Shown: positions 30,823-42,430, numbered from the stretch's first letter. The stretch is DNA of 64,000 bases from Microglena sp. YARC (GCA_022414725.1 CM039464.1:25013279-25077278); one strand, 5' to 3'. Numbers and translations are program-made. The notes: generated from the sequence alone by a model not told the origin.

Positions 30823-31040
30823 CAAGTTCTATGAAGCGTCGTAAGCGACGTTAAATATTGGCGGAGAGGTGTTCGCGACGGAGCAACAGGTGGCAACGGA
30901 AGCGAGTTAGTTACGAGGCAGTTGGCTGACGTGTCAGGCTTCGTCTCGGTCAGATGGATGGTCGGATGGTTGGTCAGTCGGTACGGACAAATGGGTAACC
31001 TGGGGCTCCCTCCCCCAGAAGGGGGGGCTCCGCCCAAGAT
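30823..31040 (+). mobile_element. Dispersed 200-base element, copy 2
   Basis: CAAGTTCTATGAAGCGTCGT-AAGCGACG ... GTTGGCTGACGTGTCAGGCT ... GGGGGGGCTCCGCCC. It lies 30 bases past the stop of the PAO-like exon. Confidence 0.7.
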
Positions 31041-31070
31041 AACAAAAAGCCAGCTGATTTGGCACTCATT

Positions 31071-31442
31071 CTAATTTTCCACTTGGCCGTCCAATCCAAC
31101 CCTCTCCTCATCCACCGAGAAGAGCTCCCCAGCACCCATCTTTGCTGACCTGGCATACGACCATGCCTCCGCCTCATCCCCATCCGCCACTGAGTTGCGC
31201 CAGCGGCGGTACCGTACCCCCAGCTTGTCGTACGGCATCGGGTTTGCCCAGGTGTCACCCCCGCGCTCCAGCCGATCCTGCTGACCTGTTATTAGGGCCA
31301 TATCCTCCCCCAACACCTGTGCAGCAACACTCTGCCAGACCTTGTCTATGGAGGGTATGTACCGCATCCATCCTATGAAATCCATTGACATGCGGTACAA
31401 CAGCCGGGTGTGGCCTGTCTTGGAAGGCATGCATACATGCAC
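31071..31442 (-). CDS. Pheophorbide a oxygenase (PAO)-like Rieske oxygenase, C-terminal exon
   Basis: Acceptor CCCTAG at the 5' side (exon from 31442), stop at 31071; 123 codons without interruption. It reads [60 protein letters not shown] and [13 protein letters not shown]. This is the conserved C-terminus of the PAO/ACD1 group (Q-V-L-G-E-D-x-x-L-V-T-G-Q-Q-x-[14 protein letters not shown]), which opens the porphyrin ring of pheophorbide a during chlorophyll breakdown in the chloroplast. The Rieske [2Fe-2S] and mononuclear iron motifs must lie in upstream exons (above 32 kb), which I could not resolve. Copies of the exon end (GGACGGCCAAGTGG) recur downstream near 30540 and 30700. Confidence 0.82.
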   Translation of the reverse strand: MHVCMPSKTGHTRLLYRMSMDFIGWMRYIPSIDKVWQSVAAQVLGEDMALITGQQDRLERGGDTWANPMPYDKLGVRYRRWRNSVADGDEAEAWSYARSAKMGAGELFSVDEERVGLDGQVEN

Positions 31443-32395
31443 CTAGGGGTCAGTGCAGAAGGACAAAGCACAGGTGGGTCTCTGATCGTTAATGGTCAAT
31501 GGTGAGGTCGGGATGGGGTGAGGGGGGTTTGGGTGGGGTGGGGTGGGGTGGAGTTTGGATGGTGTGTGTATGTGTATGGTGGTGATGGGGTTGGGGTGGG
31601 AAGGGGGGTCAGTACAGAAAGATATAGCACATGTTGGTCTCTGATCGTTAATGGTGAGGGGGGGGATGGGGTGAGGGGGGGTTTGGGTGGGGTGGGGTGG
31701 GGTGGAGTTGGATGGTGTGTGTATGTGTTGGTAAGTGGTGGTGTTGGGGTGGGAAGGGGGGGTCAGTTCAGAAGGATATAGCACATGTTGGTCTTCTAAT
31801 CGTTAATGGTGAGGGGGGGGGATGGGGGGTGAGGGGGGGTTGGGGGGGGTGGGGGTGGGGTGGAGTTGGATGGTGTGTGGTATGTGTATGGTAGTGGGTG
31901 TGTTGGGGTGGGAAGGGGGGGTCAGTTCAGAAGGATATAGCCATGTTGGTCTCTGATCGTTAATGGTGAGGGGGGATGGGGGTGAGGGTGGGGTGGGTGT
32001 GGGTGGAGTGGGATGGTGTGTTATATGTTGTTGGCAGTGAGGTTTTGGGTGTAGTGGGTGGGGTGGGGTGTATTTTGCGTAAGGAAACAGCACAGGTTTT
32101 GTATCTATTAGTTAATGTGAGGGGGTGTGGGGTGGGGTGGAGCTTGGATAGTGTGTGTTTGTGTGCGGTAGTGTGTGTGTTAGGGTGTGGTGGGGTGGGT
32201 AGGGGTGTGGGGGGGCGTGTCGAAGGCAAAGCAAGTTTGGTCGTCTGATCGTTTAATGGTGAGCGTGGGGGAGATGGGGTGAGGGGGATTGGGGGGGGTG
32301 GGGTGAGCTGATGGTGTGTGTTGTGTGTGGTAGCGGCGGTGTTGGGGTGAGGGGTGCATGCAGAAGGACTGCTGGTTAACTGATCATTAATGTAG
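31443..32395 (-). repeat. G-rich repeats with echoes of the PAO intron/acceptor region
   Basis: Five to seven units of about 155 bases carry GGTCAGTGCAGAAGGACAAAGCAC and TCTCTGATCGTTAATGGTGAGG. GGGGTGGGGTGGGG lies between. On the coding strand this is C-rich and abuts the PAO acceptor. Confidence 0.85.
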
Positions 32396-32469
32396 CAATG
32401 TAGTGTTATGACGCACACGACATTTCCGTGGAGTCAGTGAGTCGTGATTCAGTGAGTCAGTTAAGGCAA

Positions 32470-33030
32470 ATCAAGAATACAATGGTCATAGATAGTACTT
32501 CGTACTCGAAATTTGATAATTTTGCCGAGTTTTGACATTATTGGCTGGGAATCAATATTTTTTATTTAGTTAGTGCACAAAACTTAAAAATCCTCATGGG
32601 TCATGGATCGTAGTTTTGTACTCAGATTATTCTGAGAATTTACTGATTTTCTGAATTTTGGCCTTGAATCAATTTTATTCTTTATATTAAGTATAATTAT
32701 TATATATATATATATATATTTAATTATTATTTTAGTTTTAGGCCTATATCCTTTAAAAATCCTGTCATTGATCGTAGTTTGTACTCCAATTTTATCATTT
32801 ACCTGATTATTCTGATATTTTGGCCTGGAACAATTCTTATTCTTATTCTATTATATATATTTAATATTTATTATTTTAGTTTGGCACAAATCTTTCAAAA
32901 TCCCTGGTATTGATCGTAGTTTGACCTCAACATTTGATTATTTACCTGATGTTTCTTGTTATTTTGCTTGGAATCAATTCCTTGTTCTTATTATATATAG
33001 TATATTCTTAATTTAGTTTGCCCAAATCTT
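32470..33030. repeat. AT-rich tandem repeat
   Basis: Four degraded copies of about 120-150 bases with ATTGATCGTAGTTTGTACTC, TTTACCTGATTATTCTGATA and GGAATCAATTCTTATTC. The composition is much more AT-rich than the flanks. Confidence 0.75.
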
Positions 33031-33034
33031 AAAA

Positions 33035-33840
33035 ACACAGTCACCTGGTGGAGATGGTTGGAGCACTTTTTCTGATCATTTAGTCAATTAGTCAGCTTAG
33101 TCAGTCAGTTGTCTGGTGGAGTATGGTTTGGGAGCACTTTTTTCTGATCGTTGTCAATTAGTCAGTAGTCAAGTCGTTAGTCCCCTGGTGGGAGATGGTG
33201 GAGCACTTTTCTGATCAGTTTAGCCAATTAGTCAGTTAGTCGTCAGTTTTAGTCATGGTGTGAGATGGTTGCACTTTTCTGATCAGTTTAGTGAATTAGT
33301 CAGTTAGTTCGTAGTTAGTCACTGGTGGAGATGGTTGGAGCACTTTTCTGATCAGTTAGTCATTAGTCAGTAGTCGTCGTTAGTCACCTGGTGGAGATGG
33401 TTGGAGCACTTTTCTGATAGTTAGTCAATTAGTCGTTAGTCGTCAGTTTAGTCACCTGGTGAGATGGTTGGAGGCACTTTTTCTGATCAGTTAGTCAATT
33501 AGTCAGTTAGTCAGTCAGTTAGTCACCTGGTGGAGATGGTTTAGAGCACATTTTCTGATCAGTAGTCAGTTAGTCGTTAGTCAGTCAGTTAGTCACCTGG
33601 TGGAGATGGTTGGGCACTTTTCTGATCAGTTATGTCAGTTAGTCAGTAAGTCCAAGTCGTTAGTCATCTGGTGAGAATGGTTGGGAGCACTTTTCTGATC
33701 AAGTTAGTCAGTTGTCATGTAGTCAGTAGTAGTATCTGGTGGAGATGGTTGGAGCACTTTCTGATCAGTTGTCAGTTAGTCGTAAGTCAGTCACTTAGTC
33801 AGTTAGGTCACTGTGGAGATGGTTGGAGCACTTTTCATGC
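33035..33840 (-). repeat. Tandem repeat of about 70 bases with donor-like motif
   Basis: About 12 copies of CACCTGGTGGAGATGGTTGG-AGCACTTTTCTGATCAGTTA-GTCAATTAGTCAG. On the minus strand each has ATCTCCACCAG|GTGACT, a donor-like junction, so this may be the donor side of an exon at about 33840-33960. Confidence 0.8.
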
Positions 33841-33965
33841 CTTGTCTTCATAATCTTGCCAGGCTGTTCAAGTCCGATGACGACTCAGTCAGCAGGGAGG
33901 GTGGAAGCCATGTCTCAATGGGGTAGGGGTCGCCAGTTGCCAGCTAGCCGCCTGCATCAAACAAA
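33838..33965 (-). other. Possible exon, unassigned (PAO-like gene?)
   Basis: Minus-strand reading GDPYPIETWLPPSLLTESSS then DLNSLARL, or in another frame VVIGLEQPGKIMKTRHEKC; an acceptor TGATGCAG lies before it. A partial copy lies at 34015-34075. I recognise no family; frame breaks are likely. Confidence 0.3.
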
Positions 33966-34085
33966 TCACACCATACTTGGCTAGAGTTGGCTTAGAGAGT
34001 TAGTGACTCAGTCTGCAGGGAGGTGGAAGGCCATGACTATGGGGTAGGGGTCAGTTTGAGCTAGCGCCTGCATCAACAAGAAGCA

Positions 34086-34195
34086 TGGTCACTGTTTCAT
34101 TTTTGGGCTAACGGGTAGCAGCTTCTAGGCAGCTGCATTCCCCGTGCTTGGGCCAATCCGAAGCTAGCTAGTGCGTCCTGAAATTTGACAGCATG
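34086..34195. mobile_element. Half of a Mutator-like MITE
   Basis: CATTTTTGGGCTAACGGGTAGC and AGCTTCTAGGCAGCTGCATT match the left terminal repeat of the elements at 29112, 50994 and 59434. The right end is absent. Confidence 0.55.
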
Positions 34196-34249
34196 GGCTG
34201 TTCAATGCAGAAAGATTTTGGCGACAATCCATTCATTGCTGTTGGATGC

Positions 34250-35090
34250 TGCTGGAAGGCATGCATAGCTGACTGGAAGGCAATGCATGCATTGGGACTG
34301 GAAGGTATGCATGCATAGCTGACTGGAAGCGCAATGCATACATTTAGATGATGGAAGGCAATGCATGACATTGGCTGACTGGAAGTATTGCATGCATAGC
34401 TGACTGAAGGCAATGATGCATAGCATGATGAAGGCATGCATAATAGCTGACTGGAAGGCAGCATGCATTGGCTGACTGGAAAGTATGCTGCATAGCTGAC
34501 TGGAAGGCAATGCATGCATAGATGACTAAAAGGCAATGCATACATAGCTGACTGGAAGGTAATGCATGCATAGCTGACTGGAAGGCAATGCATGCATTGG
34601 CTTTGACTGAAGGTATGCCAGTGCCTAGCTGACTGGAAGGAATGCATTTGCAATTAGATGGACGTGGAGGCATGCATACATAGCTGACATGGAGGTAAAT
34701 GCATGCATAGCTGACTGGAAGGCAATGCATGCATTGGCTGACTGGAAGGTAATGCATGCATAGCTGACTGGAAGGCAATGCATGCATAGATGACTGAAAG
34801 GCATGCATACTAGCTGATGGAAGGTAATGCATACATAGCTGACTGGAAGGTAATGCATGCATAGTGCTGGAAGGCAATGCATGCATTGGCTGCTGGAAGG
34901 TAATGCATGCATAGCTGACTGGAAGGCAATGATGCTAGATGCTGAAAGGATGCATACATAGCTGATGGAAGGTAATGCATGCTAGCTGACTGGAAGGCAA
35001 TGCATGATAGGCTTGACTGGAAGGCAATGGCATACATACGGCTGCTGGAAGGAATGCATGCATGGCTGTTGGAGGCTGGCTGGCTGGCAA
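34250..35090. repeat. 28-base minisatellite
   Basis: More than 25 copies of GACTGGAAGGCAATGCATGC-ATAGCT with frequent single-base gaps. Confidence 0.93.
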
Positions 35091-35129
35091 TGCTAGCCAC
35101 ATATGGAAACGTTAGCGTGGTTAAGGGGT

Positions 35130-35730
35130 TGGTAGTGTGTGTGTATGGTGTTCCTTGCTCTTTAACTGGCTTACTTATGGAGGTGGGTGGGGGATGGGAA
35201 GCTGGGTGGAAGCTAGATTTGAGTGTGTGTGTTCCTTGCTCTTGAGCTCATGGAGGATGGGTTGGGGGTGGAAAGCTGGTGGAAGGTTATCCTAGATGTG
35301 TGTGCGTGTGCGGTGTGTGAGTGTGAATGTGTCTTCCTTGCTCTTGAGTGGTTGATGCAGTCAGAGTTGGCAGGGAAGGTGATGCCCATAGGGTATGGGG
35401 CAGCTTGGAAGTGAAATGCTAATCCGAACTGGTCACTAGGTTTAGGGTTTAGAGTCTTTAGTTTGTTTGGGCCGCAGCCAAAGTGAAAAGCTAATCTGAC
35501 CTGGTCTCCAGTTTAGGGTTGAAGTTTAGCTCAAGTGAAATGCTAATCGAACTGGTCACCAGCTTTAAAGATGGAATGCTTAATCCAACGGTACCGACTC
35601 AAAGGTGAAATGGCTAATCCGAACTGGTCACCATGGATTGACAGCATCAGGTAGCAGGGGTTTTCAAGCCTCGAGCATGGTTGGACGTGTGGGTGAGCCA
35701 CCCTTCGCCCCCCTCCCCATTCCAACATAT
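35130..35730 (-). repeat. Echo block around a possible PAO-like exon
   Basis: Five copies of GTGAAATGCTAATCCGAACT-GGTCACCA (35410-35635) and three of TTCCTTGCTCTTGAG (35150-35345). The minus strand at 35630-35690 reads ENPCYLMLSIHG, which recalls the P-C segment before the last exon of PAO/TIC55-type proteins; 35330-35430 reads GDQFGLAFHFQAAPYPMGIT. Suggestive only. Confidence 0.4.
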
Positions 35731-35989
35731 CTTATCAGTCACACCAATTATTCGCATGAAGTGACAGCTTCAGGGACGGGCCAGCCGGCAAAGGGTGGAG
35801 GTGTGGGTGAAGGGGCATGGGCCAGTACAGAAGGTTCTAATCAGCGCATGCTCGATCCGGCACATCACCATGATTTCCGCATAGGATGTTGAATCCGTCG
35901 GGAGGTTTGGTGGAGTCGGGGATGCTCCTCAAAGCAGAAGCATGGAGGCGGGTGGGGGGGGAAGGGCTGTGTGTGTGTGTGGTGGAGGG

Positions 35990-36692
35990 GGGGGGGGGGG
36001 GGGCAGTGTGTGTGTGTGATGGGAGAGATGACGAACATACTCCACCAAGGCACACCTTGCCACCCCTAGCAAGGTAGAAGCAGGGAAGGGGGGGCAGTGT
36101 GTGTGTTGTGCATAGGGGAAGATGAGACAATTACTCCAATCCCACTCTCATGCCACCCCAACAAGGTAGAAAGCAGGGAAGGGGGGGGCAGTGTGTGTGG
36201 TGTGCATTGGGGGAGATGACGACACTATTACTCCCCCAAAGCACATGCAATCAGAAGGTAGAAGCAGGGAAGGGGGGCAGTGTGTGTGGTGTGATGGGGG
36301 ATGCGATCCCCCCCCACCCACCCATTACTCGAATCCCACTCTCACTGCACCCCACAAGGTAGAAGCAGGGAAGGGGGGAAGGGGGGGGGGGGGGGGCAGT
36401 GTGTGTGTGCATGGGGGAGATGAGACACATTATCCAATCAGCTCTCACTGCACCCCCAACAAGGTAGAAGCAGGAAGGGGGAAGGGGGGGGGGGGGGAGT
36501 GTGTGTGTGTGGGGGGATGACGACCACAATTATCCCAATACCCACTCTCCCTGCACCCCAACACGGTAGAAGCAGGAAAGGGGAAGGGAGGGAAGGGGGG
36601 GGGGCAGTGTGTGTGTGCTGGGGGAGATGAAGACACATTACTCAATCGCACTCTCACTGCACCCCAACAAGGTTTAAAGCAGGAAGGGGGAA

Positions 36693-36724
<32 letters not shown>

Positions 36725-37929
36725 TGTGTTGCATGGGGGAGAATGACGACCACATTACTCCAATCCATCTCACTGCCTAACCCACAAGGTAGAAAGCGGG
36801 AAGGGGTTGGGCAGTGTGTGTTGTGTGCATGGGGGAGATGATGACCACATTACTCACCCCCAGCAACTGCACCAGAAGTAGAAGCAGGGAAGGGGGGGGC
36901 AGTGGTGTGTGTGCATGGGGGAGATGACGACCACATTACTCATCTTCTCATGCCACCACACGGTAAGAAGCAGGGCAAGGGGAAGGGGGGGGGGGGGGGG
37001 GGGGGGAGTGTGTGTGTGCTGGGCGGATGAAGACCAATTACTCCATCGCCACTCTCACTGCACCCCCAAGGTAGAAGCAGGGAAGGGGGAAGGGGGGGGG
37101 GGGGGGGGGGGGGGGGAGTGTGCGTGTGCCTGAGGGAGATGGAGCAATTACTCCAATCCCACTCTCACTGCCACCCGAACAGGTAGAAAGCAGCGGAAGG
37201 GGAAGGGGGGGGGGGGGGGGGGGGGGGGGGGGAGTGGTGTTGTGTGGATGGGGGAGATGAGACCACATTTACTCCAATCCCACCTCATGCCACCCCACCA
37301 AGGTAGAAGCAGGAGGGGGAAGGGAGGGAAGGGGGGGGCAGTGTGTGTGTGCATGGGGGAGATGACGACATTACTCCAATCCACTCTCATGCACCCCACA
37401 AGGGTAGAAGCAGGGAAGGGGGAAGGGGGGGGGGGGGGGGGGGGGGGGCAGTGTGTGTGGTGCATGGGGAGATGACGACCACATTTCCATCCCCTCTCAC
37501 TGCCACCCCAAAAGGTAGAAGCAGGGAAGGGGGGGGAGTGTGTGTGTGTGCATGGGGGAGATGACGACCAATTACTCCACCCAAGCCACTGCACCCAGCA
37601 AGGTAGAAGCAGGGAGGGGGGCGTTGTGTGTGTGGTTGCAATGGGGGAGCATGACGACACATTACTCCAATCCCATCTCACTGCAACCCAACAAGGTACG
37701 AAGCAGGGAAGGGGAAGGGGGGGGGGGGGGGGGGGGGCAGTGTGTGTGTGCATGGTTGCGAGATGAAGACCACATATCATCCCATCTCACTGCAACTCCA
37801 ACAAGGTAGAATCGCAGGAAGGGGGAAGGGGGGGGGGGGGGCAGTGTGCCGGTGCATGGGGAGATGACGACCACATTACTCAATCCCACTCTCACTGCCA
37901 CCCAACAAGGTAAGAAGCACGGGTAGGGG

Positions 37930-37960
<31 letters not shown>

Positions 37961-38390
37961 GTGTGGTGCATGGGGGAGATGAGACACATTATCAACCACT
38001 CTCATGACCCAACAAGGTAGAAGCAGGGAAGGGGAAGGGAGGAAGGGGGGGGCAGTGTTGTGTGTGGGCATGGGGGAGATGACGACCCATTACTCCAATC
38101 CCTCTCCTGCACCCCACAAGGTAGAAGCGGGAGGGGGAAGGGGGGGGGGGGCAGTGTGTGTGTTGCATGGGGGAGTGAGCCAAATTATCAATCCCACTTC
38201 ACTGCACCCAACAGGTAGAAGAGGGAAGGGGGGGGCGTGTGGTGTGTGCAATGGGGGAGATGACGAAGCACGATTACTCACCCAAGCACACTGCCACCAG
38301 CAAGGTAGAAGCAGGGAGGAGGAGGGGGGGGGGGGGGGGGGGGACGGGTGTGGGCTTAGGGGAGATGATGACCACATTAACCCAGCCCAC
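35990..38390. repeat. Poly-G minisatellite of about 110-120 bases
   Basis: About 20 copies of GGGGAGATGACGACCACATT, ACTCCAATCCCACTCTCACT, GCACCCCAACAAGGTAGAAG, CAGGGAAGGGGGAAGG, then a G run of 7-33 bases and CAGTGTGTGTGTGCAT. Unit lengths vary mainly in the G run. Confidence 0.93.
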
Positions 38391-38586
38391 TCACGCAAGC
38401 AGGTGGGTCTGTGGGTCTGAGGGTGAAGCTTGCAGTTGGTAGGAGGGTCTGATGGTCGTCATTGATTCTGAGGGTGGGAGGATAGCTGTCGGCAGGAGGC
38501 TATAAGGGTAATGGAGGGTCTGAGGGTCTGAGGATCATAGGTTGCGGGCTAAGTGGCAGGGTTTTGGAGAATAGTAGGGGGTGGGG

Positions 38587-39586
38587 NNNNNNNNNNNNNN
38601 NNNNNNNNNNNNNNNNNNNNNNNNNNNNNNNNNNNNNNNNNNNNNNNNNNNNNNNNNNNNNNNNNNNNNNNNNNNNNNNNNNNNNNNNNNNNNNNNNNNN
38701 NNNNNNNNNNNNNNNNNNNNNNNNNNNNNNNNNNNNNNNNNNNNNNNNNNNNNNNNNNNNNNNNNNNNNNNNNNNNNNNNNNNNNNNNNNNNNNNNNNNN
38801 NNNNNNNNNNNNNNNNNNNNNNNNNNNNNNNNNNNNNNNNNNNNNNNNNNNNNNNNNNNNNNNNNNNNNNNNNNNNNNNNNNNNNNNNNNNNNNNNNNNN
38901 NNNNNNNNNNNNNNNNNNNNNNNNNNNNNNNNNNNNNNNNNNNNNNNNNNNNNNNNNNNNNNNNNNNNNNNNNNNNNNNNNNNNNNNNNNNNNNNNNNNN
39001 NNNNNNNNNNNNNNNNNNNNNNNNNNNNNNNNNNNNNNNNNNNNNNNNNNNNNNNNNNNNNNNNNNNNNNNNNNNNNNNNNNNNNNNNNNNNNNNNNNNN
39101 NNNNNNNNNNNNNNNNNNNNNNNNNNNNNNNNNNNNNNNNNNNNNNNNNNNNNNNNNNNNNNNNNNNNNNNNNNNNNNNNNNNNNNNNNNNNNNNNNNNN
39201 NNNNNNNNNNNNNNNNNNNNNNNNNNNNNNNNNNNNNNNNNNNNNNNNNNNNNNNNNNNNNNNNNNNNNNNNNNNNNNNNNNNNNNNNNNNNNNNNNNNN
39301 NNNNNNNNNNNNNNNNNNNNNNNNNNNNNNNNNNNNNNNNNNNNNNNNNNNNNNNNNNNNNNNNNNNNNNNNNNNNNNNNNNNNNNNNNNNNNNNNNNNN
39401 NNNNNNNNNNNNNNNNNNNNNNNNNNNNNNNNNNNNNNNNNNNNNNNNNNNNNNNNNNNNNNNNNNNNNNNNNNNNNNNNNNNNNNNNNNNNNNNNNNNN
39501 NNNNNNNNNNNNNNNNNNNNNNNNNNNNNNNNNNNNNNNNNNNNNNNNNNNNNNNNNNNNNNNNNNNNNNNNNNNNNNNNNNNNNN
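38587..39586. other. Assembly gap, 1000 N
   Basis: Exactly 1000 undetermined bases; a placeholder length. It directly follows the poly-G minisatellite. The frames reported through it are meaningless. Confidence 0.99.
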
Positions 39587-39605
39587 CTCCTCCGGTTATT
39601 GTTTG

Positions 39606-39860
39606 TTGAGAGAGATAATACGAAGAATACGAAATCATTAGATCAAGCAACCTGATCATACCCAGACACTGCTGGGTACCAACGTGTTTACCATCACAAA
39701 TTGGTTTGCTGCTGCTATTGAGACATCTATCAACATGGGTGTGGGTACTTGATGCCGATGCTGTGGCTGGGCACTACCAGCACGATTGAGTCCATATCAG
39801 GGAAATGGCTGTTGCTGCTGCTGAGCATCTTTTATAGATGGCTGTGGTATCACAATAATG
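39606..39860 (+). repeat. Dispersed repeat, AATACGAAGAATACGAAATC family, copy 1
   Basis: AATACGAAGAATACGAAATC-ATTAGATCAAGCAAC, CAGACACTGCTGG, ACCATCACAA, TGGGCACTACCAG, GCTGCTGCTGAGCATC. Copy 2 is at 40372-40590 and reversed copies are at 60420-60980. Confidence 0.7.
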
Positions 39861-39882
39861 AATGCAACCTTCAGTTGATGGT

Positions 39883-40085
39883 AGTGATAACGCCTGGTGA
39901 CGGCGCGGGTATATTAAAGGAACCATCGTACGCGGTAGGGAAGCTGGTCTTCTACCTCAACTGGACAAACTACCATTGCGGGTTGACAACGACCTGGCAA
40001 CGCTCAGGGCGACCGGATAGGGGGAATCAAACCCCCCGAACCCTGCATCCTCGATGGGTGTACCCACTAGGCCAATTGATTCGCT
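39883..40085 (-). mobile_element. tRNA-derived SINE, minus strand
   Basis: The reverse complement reads TTGGCCTAGTGGGTACACCC (A box) and GGTTTGATTCCCCC (B box), then AATGGTAGTTTGTCCAGTTG and CACCAGGCGTTATCAC, the same body and tail as the SINEs at 1761 and 30290. Confidence 0.72.
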
Positions 40086-40371
40086 GAAAGGGCTGCCTGC
40101 GGGAGCTGGCATTTTCAGAAGCCTCAGGCTCGCAGTGTCAGCACAAACGAAATTTGAACGCTACGCGGGTGTAGGGCTCAGAGCCAGAGTCACAACGAGT
40201 GCCAAGTCATCATATATGACACGACTAATCGTGAAACCCCACTTGCGTTTCCCCAGCGCTCGACGAACCCTCTCGCCGATTTGGCGAGTTCCCCGATGTG
40301 TACAAAGGAACTCCCTCCCACTACACCCACACAAGTGGCACTACAAGCCAAGCACACGTCCAACTGGCTTA

Positions 40372-40590
40372 ATACGAAAAATACAAAATCATAGATCAAG
40401 CTACGAATCAGACCCGGACACTGCCGGTTACCAATGTTGTTTTACCATCACATTTGGTGGTGCTTGCTGCTGCTGAGCAATCTTAACATATGCGTTGTGT
40501 GTTGATTGCAGTGCTTGGGCACTACCAATACAATGGAGTCCAACGTAAGAAATGGCCTGTGCTGCTGCTGCTGGCTTGAGCTCTTCATAG
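40372..40590 (+). repeat. Dispersed repeat, AATACGAAGAATACGAAATC family, copy 2
   Basis: AATACGAAAAATACAAAATC-ATAGATCAAGCTACG ... TGGGCACTACCAATAC ... GCTGCTGCTGCTGG. Confidence 0.65.
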
Positions 40591-40859
40591 ATGTTATTTA
40601 ATTTTTTCTTTACTTGAATTAAATTATCACTGTAGCACGAACTCAGGGCCCCCGTCGGTTAAACGATTGTTTGGGCTCAGTTTCATCAGTCTTGTTCTTT
40701 TTAAGCCCTTCCTTTACGGTTGGCAAGTCCCTTTAGCCGTATTTGCGCCTACCCCTGGACTGTAAGATTACTTACAGATACACCGGATTGTGGCACTCCT
40801 GCTGCTAATAATTGAATGCAAACCGTTCGGTCCAACTGGCCGTTTGGAGCAAAAAGATC

Positions 40860-41092
40860 AATCCAAATTAAAAACAATTTTCCATTTTCCTCCTCCCAAG
40901 CATGCGGGTTCCCCTCCCACCTTCCGCTGGCTCTTCGATCGGCTGCCAGCAGTGGCGATGACCTCAGACTTGGTTGACGTAGTCATAGATAGCCTCAATT
41001 CCGTTGAAACAGCCGAATGTGCTCCAGTCGTTCGGACCCCCAAGGCTTGCAGCTCACACTCAGCCGCTCATTCACTATGGCAAGCTTTCCAC
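40860..41092 (-). CDS. Possible second exon of an unidentified minus-strand gene
   Basis: After CGCCCAG (exon from 41092) one frame reads GKLAIVNERLSVSCKPWGSE. With the previous exon ending K-K-E-E-L, and allowing one missing base, this would read L-V-E-K-L-A-I-V-N-E-R-L, a smooth continuation. An acceptor-side echo lies at about 42600-42645. No family recognised; the end is undetermined. Confidence 0.35.
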
Positions 41093-41099
41093 CTGGGCG

Positions 41100-42430
41100 A
41101 GGGGGGATGGGCTTGAGGGGTGTGTGAGGGAGGGGAGAGTGTGAAGGTTGTGAGGGAGGGGGGTGGGGGAAGAGGGGGGGGAATGGGAAGGAGGGAGGGA
41201 GGGGGGTGAATGGGTGTGAGGGTGGGTGGGTGTGGAGGGAGGGAGGGAGGGTGTGAGGTGAGTGAGGTGAGTGATGGTGACGGAGTGGTGAGTAGTGAGT
41301 GAGTGACGTGGAGGTGAGTGAGTGAGTGATGGTGAGTGAGTGAGGGTGTGAGGGAGAGAGGGAGGGAGGAGAGGGGGAGGGACGGAGGAAGGAGGAAGGG
41401 AGGGAGTAAAGGAGGAAGCGGAGGGAGGGAAAAGGGGAAGGAGGGTGTGGGTGAGTGAGGAGTGAGGGGGGGGGGGGGCGTGAATGGGGTGAGGTTTGGC
41501 GGCGTGTGAGGGAGGAGGGTTGGGGAGGGTGTGAGGGAGGAGGGAGGGTGTGAGGGAGGGTGTGAGGGAGGTGTGAGGGAGGGTGTGAGGGTGTCGCGAG
41601 GGTGTAAGGTGAGAGGGAGGGAGGGAGGGAGGAGGGAGGGAGGAGGGAGGGAGGAGGGAGGCGGAGGGAGGGAGAGAGGAGGGAGAGAGGGGAGGAAGGT
41701 GGGGGGGAGGGAGGGAGGAGGAGGGAGGGAGGGAAGGGTAAGGGAGGAGAGGGTAGAGGGGAGGGGGAGGAGGGTGTGATGGAAGGAGGGGTGAAGGGTG
41801 TGAGTGTGGTGTGTGTGTGTGTGTTGGCTGAGGAGGGAGAGAGGACCGAGGGCGGAGGGATGGGAGGAGGGAGGGTGGGAAGGTGGGAGTGATTGGGGGT
41901 GGGGTGCGAGTGAGGGAGTGAGGGAGTGAGGGGTGAATGGTGTGAGGTTTTGGGTGGGGTGTGAGGAGGAAGGAGGGGAGGAGAGGGCTGTGATGAGGGA
42001 AGGTGTTGTGGGTGGTGGTGGTGAAGGTGGGGTGAATGGGTCTGTGAGTGAGTGACGTAGTGAGTGAGTGAGTGAGTGAGTGAGTGAGTGACGTGAGGGT
42101 GGGAGGGAGGGTGAGGGAGGGAGGGAGATATGGAGGTGGGATGAGGGAGGAAGGAAGGAGAGGGTGTTGAGTGAATGTGAGTGACGTGAGTGAGGGAGTG
42201 GTGGGGGGGGGGGAGGGAGATATGGGGGAGGCGTATGAGGGAGGGGAGGGTGGTATGAGGGAGGAGATGAGGGCAGAGGGGAGGGAGGTAGGCGAGGAGG
42301 GGGGGGGGGACGGAGGAGGAAGGGGAGGGAGGGAGGCGAGGGAGGGAGGGGCAGGGAGGAGTGGATCAGGAGGTGTGAAGTGAGTGAAGTATGTGAGGTG
42401 GGTGGTGGGTGGTGTTAGGGAGGGGGTCGG
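41100..42430. repeat. GAGGGAGGGAGG purine-rich block
   Basis: GAGG/GTGA simple repeat on +, hence C/T-rich on the minus strand upstream of the 41092 acceptor. No gene. Confidence 0.9.

Noticed and set aside
35847..35892. Plus-strand Rieske/PAO motif (LDPAHHHDFRIG)
   Set aside because: It resembles the E-N-x-x-D-P-A-H motif of PAO proteins but lies on the strand opposite to the clear PAO exon and has no supporting flanks; probably coincidence.
38535..39659. Four long ORFs of 342-374 residues on both strands
   Set aside because: They are made of the 1000-N gap and carry no sequence information.
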